A program made the translations under genes and the position numbers. The notes under the pieces were generated by a model. It was not told the DNA's origin and searched no databases. It saw only the letters and a list, made by a program, of their open reading frames with translations. 64,000 nt of DNA from Anisodus tanguticus (taxonomy: Eukaryota > Streptophyta > Magnoliopsida > Solanales > Solanaceae): assembly GCA_034509755.1 (NCBI GenBank), contig CM067552.1, positions 12,495,001 to 12,559,000 of the forward strand, written 5' to 3'. How positions within the stretch are numbered: position 1 is the stretch's first letter; each line of letters begins with the position of its first letter. Below are positions 35,659-47,484 of this stretch, in pieces.

Positions 35659-38441
35659 TATAATGACCCATTAGGTCATTTTGACTATTTTTATTATTTT
35701 CCCGTGAATACCCTTTCCCCTAGCCTTGTAATGGTGTTTTTGATGTGTGGTGATGAGTGAGGTAAATCCCGTTGCAATCATATGAGAATAACAGAAGAAA
35801 ATCTATGTTTTGAGTTTTGGAAGTTTCAAGTTTGACTAAGAGTTGACTTTTGAGTAGATACGTCTGAAATTAAATTTCGATAGATCCATTAGCTTCGGAG
35901 CATGCTTTTTGACTTAGGTGGACTGTTGGAATGAGTCATGAGTGATTTTAGTGCGTTTCGGGTAAGTTTGTTGAATTCGTAAAAAAATCAAGTTAAGATA
36001 TGAGCTTTAGATGAGTAAAGTCAACATCACGGGCATTTGAGTCTTTTTAAATTTTTTATCGATTTCATACGATCCGTAATGTCGAATATGATTTAGTCGA
36101 GTCACTGGTTTGATTCCCAAGGCACTCGAGAGTATTTCGGGTATTTGGTTGAAATTCTAGTTTTAAGAGTTAAAGTGGGCTTTGGTCAAATATTTGGTCA
36201 AGATGACCTCGTATAATGATTCTCGATGCGCGAGTACGTTCGTAGCATATTTTAAGGTCAAGATGCATATTTGGTTTGTATGTAGGAGGTCCGGATGAGT
36301 CTCGGGTTGTTGGAATGAAATAGTCAAAATTGGATTTTTCTAGATCAATGGTTCTTGTTTCCTTCTACATGTTCACGTAGAAGGGTCACACTCGTGAAGT
36401 TTTGATGTACACGAGGGTCGCGATCGCTCTAATGGGCTCGCATTCGCGTAGAGTAGATGGGACCTGGGCCAAGTTGGGCTGACTCATCACGTTCGCGATG
36501 GGTGGGCCGGGTCAGTCCTGCGTTCGCGATGACCCATTGCGTTTGCGAAGAAGCTTTTGGATCTGGACAAAATTGAAAGACCCATTTCGAACTTATACCC
36601 TCATTTTCATATTTTGAACTCTAAACTTCGGGTTAAGGAGATTTTCGAGAGAAATTGCAAGGTTTATCAAGTGGCTAAGTTTCTAACTTCCCTTTTACCT
36701 TTATATAATTAGTTAGTAGAGATTTCCATGTTAGATTTCATGATTGAGATTGGGATTTGGGGGAAATAAACCCTAGGCTTGAATGTAGAGATTTCTTCAA
36801 TTAAACATGAAATTGAGGTTAGATTTAGATGATTTTTTATATCTAGGCTCCCTAGAGGATGGGTAAAATGATTTTGGAATAAATTGTTTAATGTGCCCTT
36901 TGAGGCACGGGATCCTAATTTTGGGTGACTTTGTGGGTCCGAAAGCTCTATATAGAAATATGGGTTACATTAGAATCATGTGTTGATGTACTTCCTATAT
37001 TTGAAAAAATTGGCACTGTTTAGAGGCATCGTGAAAAGGCAAAGCTTTATTGTGATTCTCGGGCTTCTAATTCTAGGCAAATTGAGATCTTGTACCTTAT
37101 TTTAAGTGTTATGATTGGTCTAATAAACTAATTTTGAAGGGGTAATGTGTATAATAAGGGGGTCTCGATGCTTGTGAGGTGACGAGCACCTGTATAGGGT
37201 ACCGATAACATATTATTGGTACTTGTGCTTTAAATTAAATAGTGAATGCCATGCATTGGGCACTAGCTGATAGTATAGTACGATCCTATGAATCTGTGAT
37301 TGGGGTATGAAACCGTACTTTCCGCATCATTATTACTTGCCTATCTTATCCGTGATTGTGTGTTTCCATCACTCATACATACTCATTTTAAAGTAAAAAA
37401 GAAGCTAAAGGTCAAGTCTTTATTGTGAATTGGCTAAAAGTCGGATCTTTAGGACTCATATTGATTAAAGATTGAATCTTTATTGCATATCCTTACTTCT
37501 TATCATTATGCGTGTCATATTCATGCTTAATATATTATCTCATACATGCACATTTTTTGATACATATGTAGGTTTGACGAAAATGATTCCGGACGGAGTG
37601 ATGCGATAATTATGAGCTCGATTGGCTAGAGACAAGTATTGAGAGCCCATATTTGGCTAAGTGGTGTGATTAAGAGCCTAAAAAGGCTATGAAATCCGAA
37701 AGTAAATGATATTCAGATGGTATAAAGGCCTTGCATTGCATTTTCATTTGCATCTTATACCATTCATTTATATTTTGTTGATTTATGCCTAAATTATTGC
37801 CTAGAACGCTTTGACTTACTTGGTAATACATGACTTGAGGGATTAGATGTTATAACTTAAGCTTGGACTCCTGATTTGAGTAACTTGTAAATTCTGTTAT
37901 TATGATGAATCATTGGCAGTTGCTGAGGTAGTAGTAATCGGAAGGCTAGCCATCATCTCCATTTAGATAGGGTCGGCCAACGATGATGTTTAGTACACGT
38001 TGTTCTCCGTACTCATGCTACACTTACTGCACCATTTTGTGTGCAGGTTAATTTCCTAGGACTAGTGAGGCGCGTGATCACTCTTCCTGTTGAGGTACTG
38101 TTCTCGGATGATTCAGGGTGAGCCACTAGAGAGATTCATGGCACCGGATCTTCCCCTTTATCATTTACTTCCTATCCTATTAATTTAGACAGTTTATGTA
38201 CTTTTGGGATATAATTCCGGACTTATATTAATCTTTAGCTAGTTCTTGTACATGTGACACCCGGTTTTAGGGATTTCATACTTTCTTACTTGGTCATCAT
38301 TGGGATTAAATCAAAGACTTAAAGTATTTTTTTACTTATTACTATTCCACATGTATTTCCTTTACTTATTTTTGGTGTTTTGGGTAATGATTGGCTTACC
38401 GTCTCGTGAGAGTTGGTGCCATCATTACCCAAAATTGAAGG
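35659..38441 (+). repeat. LTR B2, middle LTR of the gypsy B complex
   Basis: It starts tataatgacc at 35659, which corresponds to TGTAACGACC with the TG altered, and ends near 38441. It is the fullest B LTR. CG words lie at 36410-36560. The ccccatggg block present in B1 and B3 is deleted here (near 37715). Near the end, 13 bp are inverted relative to B1 and B3. Confidence 0.8.
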
Positions 38442-39386
38442 TTATATTCGAGAGGCTATGAGACATCTGGGAAAACTCTAATCTTTCATTACTTATCATG
38501 TGCACTTGCTTCTAATGGTTTCTAAAAGTTTATTCATTTTATTCTCTCATAGATGGTGAGGATATGTTCAATCGCTGTAGGAGAACAAAAACCCACACAG
38601 ATGCCCGTACCCACTACGAGTATTGTTGCTCAAGGGATAGGCAGGGGATAAGGTAGAGGTCAAGGCAGGGCTAGAGCCCAAGTAGCTATGCCTTCCAGAA
38701 GCCGACCACCATCTGCTCTTAGGCCCATGGTAGAGAGTTGAGTCCAGAATTAGAGGAGGCTCCGTAGTAGTAGCCGGTGCTGGCAAAGGAGATTGGACCC
38801 GCCCAGGGACCCGAGGGATTTGTTGCAACACTTGTTCTTCATGATAATTTGGCTCTTATTCTAAGTGTATTTGAGGGTTGGACACAGTCAGGAGCAATGT
38901 CTAGTAGAGTCTTGCGGACGGTACAAAGACATATGTACTTATCTTTGAGAGGCTATGACACATCTAGGAAAACTCTAATCTTTCATTACTTATCATGTGC
39001 ACTTGCTTCTAATGGTTTCTAAAAGTTTTTTCATTTTATTTTCTCATAGATGGTAAGTATGTGTTCAATCGCTGTAGGAGAACAAGAGCCCGCACAAATG
39101 CTCGTACCCACTACGAATAATGTTGCTTAAGGGATAGGCATGGGATAAGGTAGAGGTCAAGGCAGGGCTAAAGACCAAGCCAGAGTCCGACCACCAACTG
39201 CTCTTAGGCCCATGGTAGAGAGTTGAGTCCAGAATCAGAAGAGGCTCCATAGAAGGAGCCATTGCTGGCAAAGAAGATTGGACCCGCCCAAGGACCCGAG
39301 TGATTCATTGCTACACTTGTTCTTCATGATAACTTGGCTCGTATTCTAAGTGTGTTTCAGGGTTGGACACAGTCAGGAGTAATGTC
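38442..39386. repeat. Tandem duplication of about 485-497 bp covering the gag start
   Basis: The gag leader and first codons occur twice: ATG at 38553 and again at 39050, with the same ttcaatcgctgtaggagaac context. Both copies end at gttggacacagtcagga (38876 and 39363). Confidence 0.8.
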
Positions 39387-40687
39387 GTTCTCTCCAGATT
39401 GTTCACAAACAAGAGTTGGGGTCAGTCTCCCAATTAGGCAGCTGCAGGATATAGGACCCAAAGGGCACATCTAGTTGCTGCTGTGGCTCATCAGTTTCAG
39501 GGTTATCTAGCTTATGATGTTATAATCTATCCAGTCATTCAGCCTACAATGATAGTTGATGAGCAGAAGAGATGGATAAGATTTAGAAGATGAAGCCACT
39601 ACAATACGATGGACATCCTGATGATAATTCTTATGAGATCCTAGCGAGTTTCCATGAGAGGTTGCATAATATGGGTTGGTTGAGTCCAATGAGGTTGATT
39701 TCATGGTGATGTAGATGGTTGGCCCTGCCAAACATTGGTGATGGGTGTTTGTTGGGACTAGGATAGCTGGGCGCTTCCACTTAATTAGGCTGAGTTTTCC
39801 AAGGTGTTTCTTGAGAAGTGGGTTCCCCGTATCTTGAGGGATGAGATATATGAGTAGTTTGATAAGTTGGAACAGAATGGGATGACCCTGACTGAGTACG
39901 AGATGAGGTTCCACTTTGTCTTTCCATGACTTGACTATTCTACCATATAAGATGGAAATCATCGAGAAGTTTATTAGGGGTATGTCTTATCCCTTTCGTC
40001 TTGCAATGACTCATATAGCGTCTTCAGGAGGTACTTTTCAGGCAATGGTGGATGCTGCTAAGAGCGTTGAGTTTATTAGGTGACAATAGTTTGGGGACAG
40101 GTCAGCCAAGAGGCCCCACAGTTCAGGAAGTTATGGTGGCACCTTATCTAGAGGTAGGAGGCATCAGGGTAGAGTGTATCGCCCACAGTTTAGCAGGTCA
40201 GTTCAGACAACTGTGCATAATTTGACCAACGGTTCTTCTGGTCACAAGGGTTATAGTTCAGGACTGGGTTCTCATAGTTCTTATTCCCAACTAAGAGGTC
40301 AAGGTGGTCCTTCCAGCTATTCTAGCCCATCTTTGCAGGCTATGTCCCATCGCGGATGCTATGAGTATAGTGACTTGGGATACTTTGCGAGGGACTGCCC
40401 CAGACATAAAAAGAGAGGTCAGCACTCTGATTCCCATGGTTCTGGATCTAGAGCAGTGGTTGTAGAGGTTCTTAGGCTAATAGTTGTCATGCCTAGAGCT
40501 ATGCATTCTCTAGTAGACTAGAGGCAGAGGCTTCTGATGCTATCATCACAAGTACTATTTCAGTCTATCATCACCCATCTAAAATATTATTTGATCCTGA
40601 CATTACATACTCTTACGTGTCTACTTATTTTGCTTCGAGTCTGTGTATGGTGTATGAGTTGCTTGATTTTCCTATTAGAATTTCTAT
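38553..40687 (+). pseudogene. Ty3-gypsy (element B, second copy) gag and start of protease, broken
   Basis: This parallels 31395-33150: the duplicated gag start, the MKPLQYDG-like region (39590), the TEYEMRFHF region (39895), a Ser/Gly-rich tail and a damaged zinc knuckle. In the knuckle (CYEYSDLGYFARDC, about 40360) the second Cys and the His are both Tyr. The protease start (about 40600) is cut at 40687 by insertion F and resumes at 44265. Confidence 0.75.
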
Positions 40688-42628
40688 TGTAATGCCACGA
40701 ACCATGGATTGAGCAGAACACAACACTCAGTGCCTGACTGCATGTGTCCGAGCGAACCACATGGCTTGTTGAATCAACATGGGAATAAAAACATGCAATA
40801 GTAATGATGTAAAACATGCAAATTGAATACTGAAATATAATCTGATATATCATAGCGGAAATATCTAAAAATATGATAAGTCTAAAAATAATACTTTCAT
40901 GCCATGCTAACTAGACTAGTCTATGAAACCTCTGAAAACATGAGTCTATCTGCAAAACTATTTACCAAGACAAGGCCTTGGCATACCTATACTCTAGAAT
41001 GTAATCATGAAAATAACCAACTAACACCCTGAATGAAATGGGGCTCACGAAATAGCTAATACATGTGCAGTCCTAGTGTGTAGATTCGTCGTCCTGAAAC
41101 TCAATACCTACACTGTGAAGTGCAGGCCTCGAGCAAAGGGACGTTAGTACATTTGAATTGTAACGTATGTAAAGAAACTTAAAGAATAAGAAAGCACATG
41201 AAATAATAGGAACATGAAACTGAAACTGAATATGAACATGGATGCAATCTGACATGAGTGTAATAATATGCATAAAATATATATAACTGTATATCTGTAT
41301 ATGTCTGTGGGAGAGCATTAATAAAACAGACATGTAACCACCACGTGTGAACGTGACATCTGATCTTTGCCCGATCAGCTAAGCCATCTTGTACCTTGCC
41401 AGGGTACGAGACATGAACATGACATGATGGATCTAATAATCCCATAAGGGGTAACATGAAAGTATCTTCCTCTGGGCGGAGCGATCCTTATCCTACACTA
41501 TCAAATATAGTTTCAGGTTGTCTGAGCTTTCTCGGTAATATGTGCAACTCCCAAAAATATGAACATGAAATATAGTTGGCTAGAAAGCCCATAATTTGTA
41601 AAATCATTACTTGTAAACATGTTTGTAAGAATAATTTAACATGTAAATAAATACATACTATAGCTTGTATGAAATCTGAAAACATGTATAATTTCATGAA
41701 TTTAGTAATAATGATTCCTGACTTGTATTTAAGAACTCATGGGATTCAAGACATGTGTTCATGGATTACAGACATGTTCATGATAATCATAATTACATAT
41801 CATGAATAAAATTAACGAAAACATGAATATATGCATGGTATATAGTTGTACATGTATATAGGCTCATAATGAATTGGAATATACCCTAGGTCTGGGGAAC
41901 ATTCATGTTTCATGGATTAAAAGCGGCGTGGGGAAGAACAGTGATGTTTTCACACGTGGATAGAAGCTCTACATACCTTAATAGCTCCAAAATATGTAAT
42001 AAAAATCTAAACTTGAAAGAAGAACCCCAAAGCTTGAACCTTGAACCTTGGAATGAGTTTATCTTGAAAACCCTAGGTTAGTAACAACGAATTTTCACTA
42101 AGCATCCATGAAGATGATGTTAGAATAACTTAGAATTGCATGATAAAGGCTTACCTTGATGTAGGAGAAGGTTGTGAAGATAGGAACTTCATTCTAGGGC
42201 TTGAGAGTATGAAACTTTGAATTAAAAACTGATCCCACGTATTTATAATGTTCAGTTCGTAGTGACTTTTACGACCGAAATCAACGATCCGTAACTTTTT
42301 TTATGGTCTGGTTGTGGACCGTATAATTTTGTACGGTATGTATAAACAAACCGTTACCCAAGTGCAACTAAACAGTGACTGCCAAAAGATGGGGGAACGT
42401 TACGATCGAAAATGATGGTCCGTATAATCCTACCATACAACGTCAATTTCGACGGTGATTTATACAGTCAATTTCTATGGTCTGTAACATGTTATACCAT
42501 CTGGATGTTTTGGGCGTAAAACTGGATTTGTAGAACTAAAATTATTTTTTCAACTTTAACTCCCTGTCTTGGTTTCCAAAACTCCTGAATCATGATTGTG
42601 GCTTAGTTTGAAGGTACGAAGTATTACA
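40688..42628 (-). repeat. 3' LTR of gypsy F, 1941 bp
   Basis: On the minus strand it starts TGTAATACTTCG (42628) and ends at 40688. A TTATAAAT box lies at 42241-42248, and a region of tacggtccgta-like words lies just upstream of it at 42280-42500. The plus-strand half 41459-42628 repeats at 43078-44264. Confidence 0.8.
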
Positions 42629-42645
42629 ATATCTCTCCCTTGGGA

Positions 42646-43074
42646 TCATTCGTCCTCGAATGATGGTTCATGGTTAAGAATAAGACTGGGCATAACATGA
42701 GTACATGAATGTGAAGAAACATGACATGGAACATATGGCCTAAATGACATGATTATATGAAAACATGAACATGGGGGCATGAGACCTAAGCACTGAATAC
42801 ATGAATGTGAAATAGGAGACACGAATACGCAAAGGACATGACATGAATACTGAAGATATTTACCTTGTTTGCTTTCTGCTTGCTCTTCAAATAAATGCAG
42901 ATACCTGAACTTCATGTCCTCTTCGGCTTCCCATGTAGACTTCGCAACAACACTTTCGCTGAGGCAACTTCCTTAGTTCATAACTTTCAAATCTGATGAT
43001 CTAGAATAGACACAGGGATCTTCTCATAGGTTAAGCCTTCCTTAACTGTGATGGATTCGGTAGGAACTACCAAT
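42646..43074 (-). pseudogene. Gypsy F integrase tail with chromodomain-like end
   Basis: Read leftward from 43074: ESITVKEGLTYEKIPVSILD, then KEVASAKVL, a one-base shift, then TWEAEEDMKFRYLHLFEEQ. This is the conserved ending of chromovirus integrases. Two stops lie between the blocks. The frame then passes toward a FEDE-like end before the LTR. Confidence 0.75.
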
Positions 43075-44264
43075 GAAGGTATCATCCTCTAAGCGGAGCG
43101 ATCCTTATCCTATGTTGGCAAATGTAGTTTCAATCTGTCTGAGCATTTTCGGTAATGTGTGCAACTCCCAAAAACATGAACATGAAATATAGTTGGCTAG
43201 AAATTCCATGGTTTGTAAAATCATAACTTGTAAACGTGTTTGTAAGAATAATTTAACATGTAAGTAGATACATAATATAACTTGTATGAAACTTGAAAAC
43301 ATGTATAATTTCATGAATATAGTAATAATGATTCCTGACTTGTATTTAAGAACTCAAGGGATTCAAGACATGTGTTCATGGATTACAGATAGGTTCATGA
43401 CAATCATAATGATATATTACGAATACAATTGAGCGAAACATAAATATAAGCATGGTATATAGGTTTACGTGTATATAGGGTCATCATAAATTAGAGTAAA
43501 CCCTAGGTATGGGGAACATTCGTATTTCATGGATTAAAAGTGGCGTGGGGAAGAATAATGATGTTTTCACACATGGATAGAAGCTCTACATAGCTTAATC
43601 GCTCCAAAATATGTAATAAAAATATAAACCTGGAAGAAGAACCCAAAATCTTGAACCTTGAACCTTGGAATGGGTTTATCTTGAAAACCCTAGGTTAGCA
43701 ACAGTGAATTTTCACTAAGCATTCATGAAGATGATGTTAGAACAACTTAGAATTGCATGTTAAAGGCTTAAGTTGACGTAGGAGAAGGTTGGGAAGAGAG
43801 GAACTTCAGTCTAGAGATTGAGAGTATGAAACTTCGAATTAAAAATTGATCCCACATATTTATACTGTTCAGTTCGTCATGACTTTTACGACCGGAATCG
43901 ACGGTCCATAACTTTTTCTATGGTTTGGTTGTGGACCGTATAATTATGTATGGTCTGTATAAATAATCCGTCACCCAAGTGCAACTAAACAGTGGTTGCC
44001 AAAAGATGGGGGGTACATTACGGTCGAAAAGGACGGTCTGTATATTTTTATACGGTCTGTATAGTCCTATCGTACAATATCAATTTCGATGGTTATTTGT
44101 ACGGTCAATTTCTACGGTCCGTAACATGTTATATGGTCCATATATTTGGGCGTAAAACTGGATTTGCAGAAGTAAAACTAGTTTTTCAACTTTAACCCCA
44201 TGTCTTGGTTTTCTAGACTTCTAAATCATCATCATGACTTAGTTTGAAGGTATGAGGTACTACA
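43075..44264 (-). repeat. 5' LTR remnant of gypsy F
   Basis: It matches 41459-42628 nearly throughout. The LTR's own 3' part (the equivalent of 40688-41458) is missing where it joins the internal piece. It has the tacggtccgta-like words at 43865-44140. Confidence 0.8.
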
Positions 44265-44425
44265 TCTACTCCTATTGGGGATTTCGTAATGGTGGATCGG
44301 GTGTACCGATCATGTGTTGTGACTTTGATGGGGTAAGACACTTGGACTGACTTGATGATTCTAGACAAGGTAGATTTTGACATTAATTTAGGCATGAATT
44401 AGTTGTCTCCTTATCATGCGATCTT
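44265..44425 (+). pseudogene. Gypsy B (second copy) protease fragment right of insertion F
   Basis: It resumes the protease frame with STPIGDFVMVDRVYRSC, TLIDDSRQ-like codons, and a stop in place of the Trp after GMN. It matches 33130-33290 of the first copy. After about 160 bp it joins LTR B3, so RT through integrase are deleted in this copy. Confidence 0.75.
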
Positions 44426-46616
44426 GGTATGAAATTGTGAAAAATCAATTTTTTCTGGTTCAATGGTTCTAGAAGGACTGTGTTTACGAAGCTTTGATGG
44501 ATAAGAGGGCCGTGATCGCGATAATGGGCTCGCATTCGCGTAGAGTAGATAGGACCTGGAACGGGTTGTGCTGACTCATCACGTTTGCGATGGGTGGGCC
44601 GGGTTAGTCATGCGTTTGCGATGCCCCATCGCATTCAGAAAGAAGCTTTTAGATCTGAACAAAATTAAAATACCCCTTTTTAACTTATAACCTCATTTTC
44701 ATATTTTGAGCTCTAAACTTCGGTTAAGGATATTTTTGAGAGAAATTGCAAGGTTTATCAAGTGGCTAAGTTTCTAACTTCCTTTTTACCTTTATATCAT
44801 TAATTAGTAGAGATTTCCATGTTAGATTTCATTATTGAGATTGGGGATTTGGGGGAAGTAAACCCTAGGCTTGAATGTAGATATTTCTTAAATTAAGCAT
44901 GAAATTGAGATTAGATTTAGATGATTTTTGATATCTAGGGTCCCGAGAGGATGAGTAAAATGATTTTGGAATAAATTTTTCATTTTTCCCTTCGAGGCTC
45001 GAGATCCTATTTTTGGTTGACTTTTTGGGTATGAAAGCTTTATATAGTAATATGGGTAATTTTAGAATCGTGTGTTGATGTACTTCCTATATTTGAATAA
45101 ATTGGCACTATTCAGAGGCATCGTGAAAAGGCAAAGCTTTATTGTGATTCTCAGGCTTCTAATTCCAGGCAAATTGAGATCTTGTACCTTATTTTAAGCA
45201 TTATGGTTGGTCTAATAAACTAATTATGAAGGGGATACAGGGATAAAAGGGGGTTCCGATACTTGTGAGGTGACGAGCACCTGTATCGGGTACCGGTAAC
45301 ATGTTATGGGTACTTGTTCTTTAAATTGAATAGCAAATGTCATGCTTTGGGCTCTAGCTGATAGTATAGTACAATCATATGGATCTGTGATTAGGGTATG
45401 AAGCCCGTACTTTCCTCATCATTATTATTTTCCTGTATTATATGTGATTATGTGTTCCCGTCACTCCTACATGCTCATTTAAAAGTGAAAAACAAGCTAA
45501 AGGTAGAGTTTGTATAGTGAATTGGCTAAAGATTGGATCTTTAAGACTCATATTGAATAAAGATTGAATCTTTATTGCATATCCTTACTTCTAATCATTA
45601 TGCATGTCATATTCATGCTTCATATGGTATATCATGTATGCATATTTATTGATACATATGTGGGTCCGGGGAAAATAATTCCAGATTGAGTGATGCGATA
45701 ATTATGAGCCCGATAGAGACGTGTATTGTGAGCCTACATTTGGCTAAGTGATGTAATTGAGAGTCTAAGATTGGCGATGGAGCCCGAAGGAAAATGATTC
45801 CGGGTGGTATATGGACCTCGTTAGTCCCCCATGGGTCACGATTCATAAAATTTGAACATGTGTGTACCGGCGATGAGAAATAAAGGCCTTGCACTTCATT
45901 TTCATTTGCATCTCATATCATTCATTTATATTTTGTTGATTGGTGCCTAAATTGTTGCCTCAAACTCTGACTTAGTTTTGACTTAGTTTTGAATACATGA
46001 CATGAGGGATTAGATGTTATAACTTAGGTTTGGACTCATGATTTGAGTGTACTTGTAAATTCAATTATTATGATGGATTATTGGTAGTTGGTGTGGTAGT
46101 AGTAATCAAAAAGGTCATCCCTCGTGTCCATTTAAGATAGGGTCCATTGATGATGCTGTTGAATACACGTTATTTTTCATGCTCATGCTACACTTGTTGC
46201 ACCCTTTTGTGTGCAGGTTAATTTCCTAGTACCAGTGAGGCGCGCGATCGGTCTTCCCATTGAAGAGCTACTCTCGGATGATTCGAGGTGAGCTACTAGA
46301 GAGATTCATGGTACTAGATCTTCTGCTTTATCATTTACTTCCAGTCCTTTTTTATTAGACAGTTTATGTACTTTCAAGATATAATTCCAGACTTATATTA
46401 ATGTTTAGCTAGTTCTTGTATCTATGACACCTGGTTTTGGGATCTCATACTCTCTTACTCGATCACATTTTGGAATTTATTAAAGACTTAAAGTTTGTTT
46501 ACTTATTATTACTCTGCATGTATTTCATTTATTTATTTGGGGTGTCTTAGGTAACGTTTGGCTTACTGACTTGTGAGAGTTAGTGCCATCATGACCTTCG
46601 ATTTTGGGTAGTAACA
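44426..46616 (+). repeat. LTR B3, right-hand LTR of the gypsy B complex
   Basis: It is collinear with LTR B1 and B2 from the aatggttctag region and ends in ttttgggtagtaaca at 46616. The 5' part is missing (the internal sequence joins it directly). CG words lie at 44500-44640. The cccccatgggtcacga block lies at 45825-45840. Confidence 0.8.
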
Positions 46617-47484
46617 ACCCTACTGGACCGAAATTGGCGTTTGTGATCCTCTAAGTTCCGAGCAAATGTTCTGTATCATGGAAATATCCATACTCTCATG
46701 CAAAGATGTTGTAGTACATCTCCTGACAAAAATAGCTTAAGACCTGCCACAAATCGATGAACTCTAGCTCGCATCGTATCCATAATAGTCGGAGCATACC
46801 TGGCTAAGGAGTCCAATATGAGACTGTACTCTCACACACTCATATTACCTTGCTTAATACCCAAGAACCAATCAACCATGGCCTCTTGAACCTCTAACCA
46901 AAAGTAATGCTCAAGAAAATCCTCTGAAAACTCCTCCCATATAGATGGAGGTGCATTCGATCCTATGGATCGCCCCCATGTCTCATACCATAGAATGGTC
47001 ATATCTTATAGCCTGAAAGATGCTAACTCCACTGCCTCAACCTCTAAAACATGTAGAACCCGAACTATCCTATGGAGCTAATCAATGAAATCTTGAGGAT
47101 ACTCATCTGGGCCAAAACCTATAAACACTGGCAGGCTCAAACTAATAACTCTCAGACTCTAAAACCCCTTCGCACTATTAGAAGAACCAGCACCCATTGA
47201 TGCCATTAACTATCGTTGTTGGGAAGCTACTATCTATGTCAGTAGTTGAACTGCATCCCTAATATCCTGATCCGAAGGGTCTGGTGGAGGGACTGGATCC
47301 CGAGGCACTGGGATGCTGGATCCCCTCTAATCTCCTGGGGTGGTGATGGAGTAGGATACATATGATATACCGACTTGCCCTTAGCCTCAAATATATTTGC
47401 ATGGCCAGGCAGTGCGTCACTAGTACCTTCACCCGCATCCACACTAGCTCGACGACTGGTAGTAGTCTTTTTAGTAACCGCCAT
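46617..47484 (-). pseudogene. Ty3-gypsy (element D) gag N-terminal half, broken
   Basis: The minus-strand start at 47484 reads MAVTKKTTTSRRAS with an acidic, Pro-rich leader. After a shift, the capsid follows: VEAVELASFRL, ILWYETWG, PPSIWEEFSEDFLEHYF, SLILDSLARYAP (about 47040-46760) and RVHRFVAGL-like codons. It ends at 46617, where LTR B3 abuts, so the knuckle and pol are missing. There are several stops. The capsid landmarks fit plant gypsy Gag. Confidence 0.7.

Larger units (their letters stand above)
40688..44264 (-). mobile_element. Ty3-gypsy element F, internally deleted, with target duplication
   Basis: The ends are TG at 40688 and CA at 44264. The flanking 5 bp are tctat (40683-40687) and tctac (44265-44269), a target duplication with one mismatch. 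The element interrupts a gypsy B protease, whose frame continues on both sides. On the minus strand it holds a remnant of the 5' LTR (44264-43075), a 450-bp internal piece, and a complete 3' LTR (42628-40688). About 770 bp of the 5' LTR and nearly all of gag-pol are deleted. Confidence 0.85.

Noticed and set aside
39507..39962. 151-codon frame on the minus strand
   Set aside because: It is the antisense of gypsy B gag (second copy), whose plus-strand residues match the first copy.
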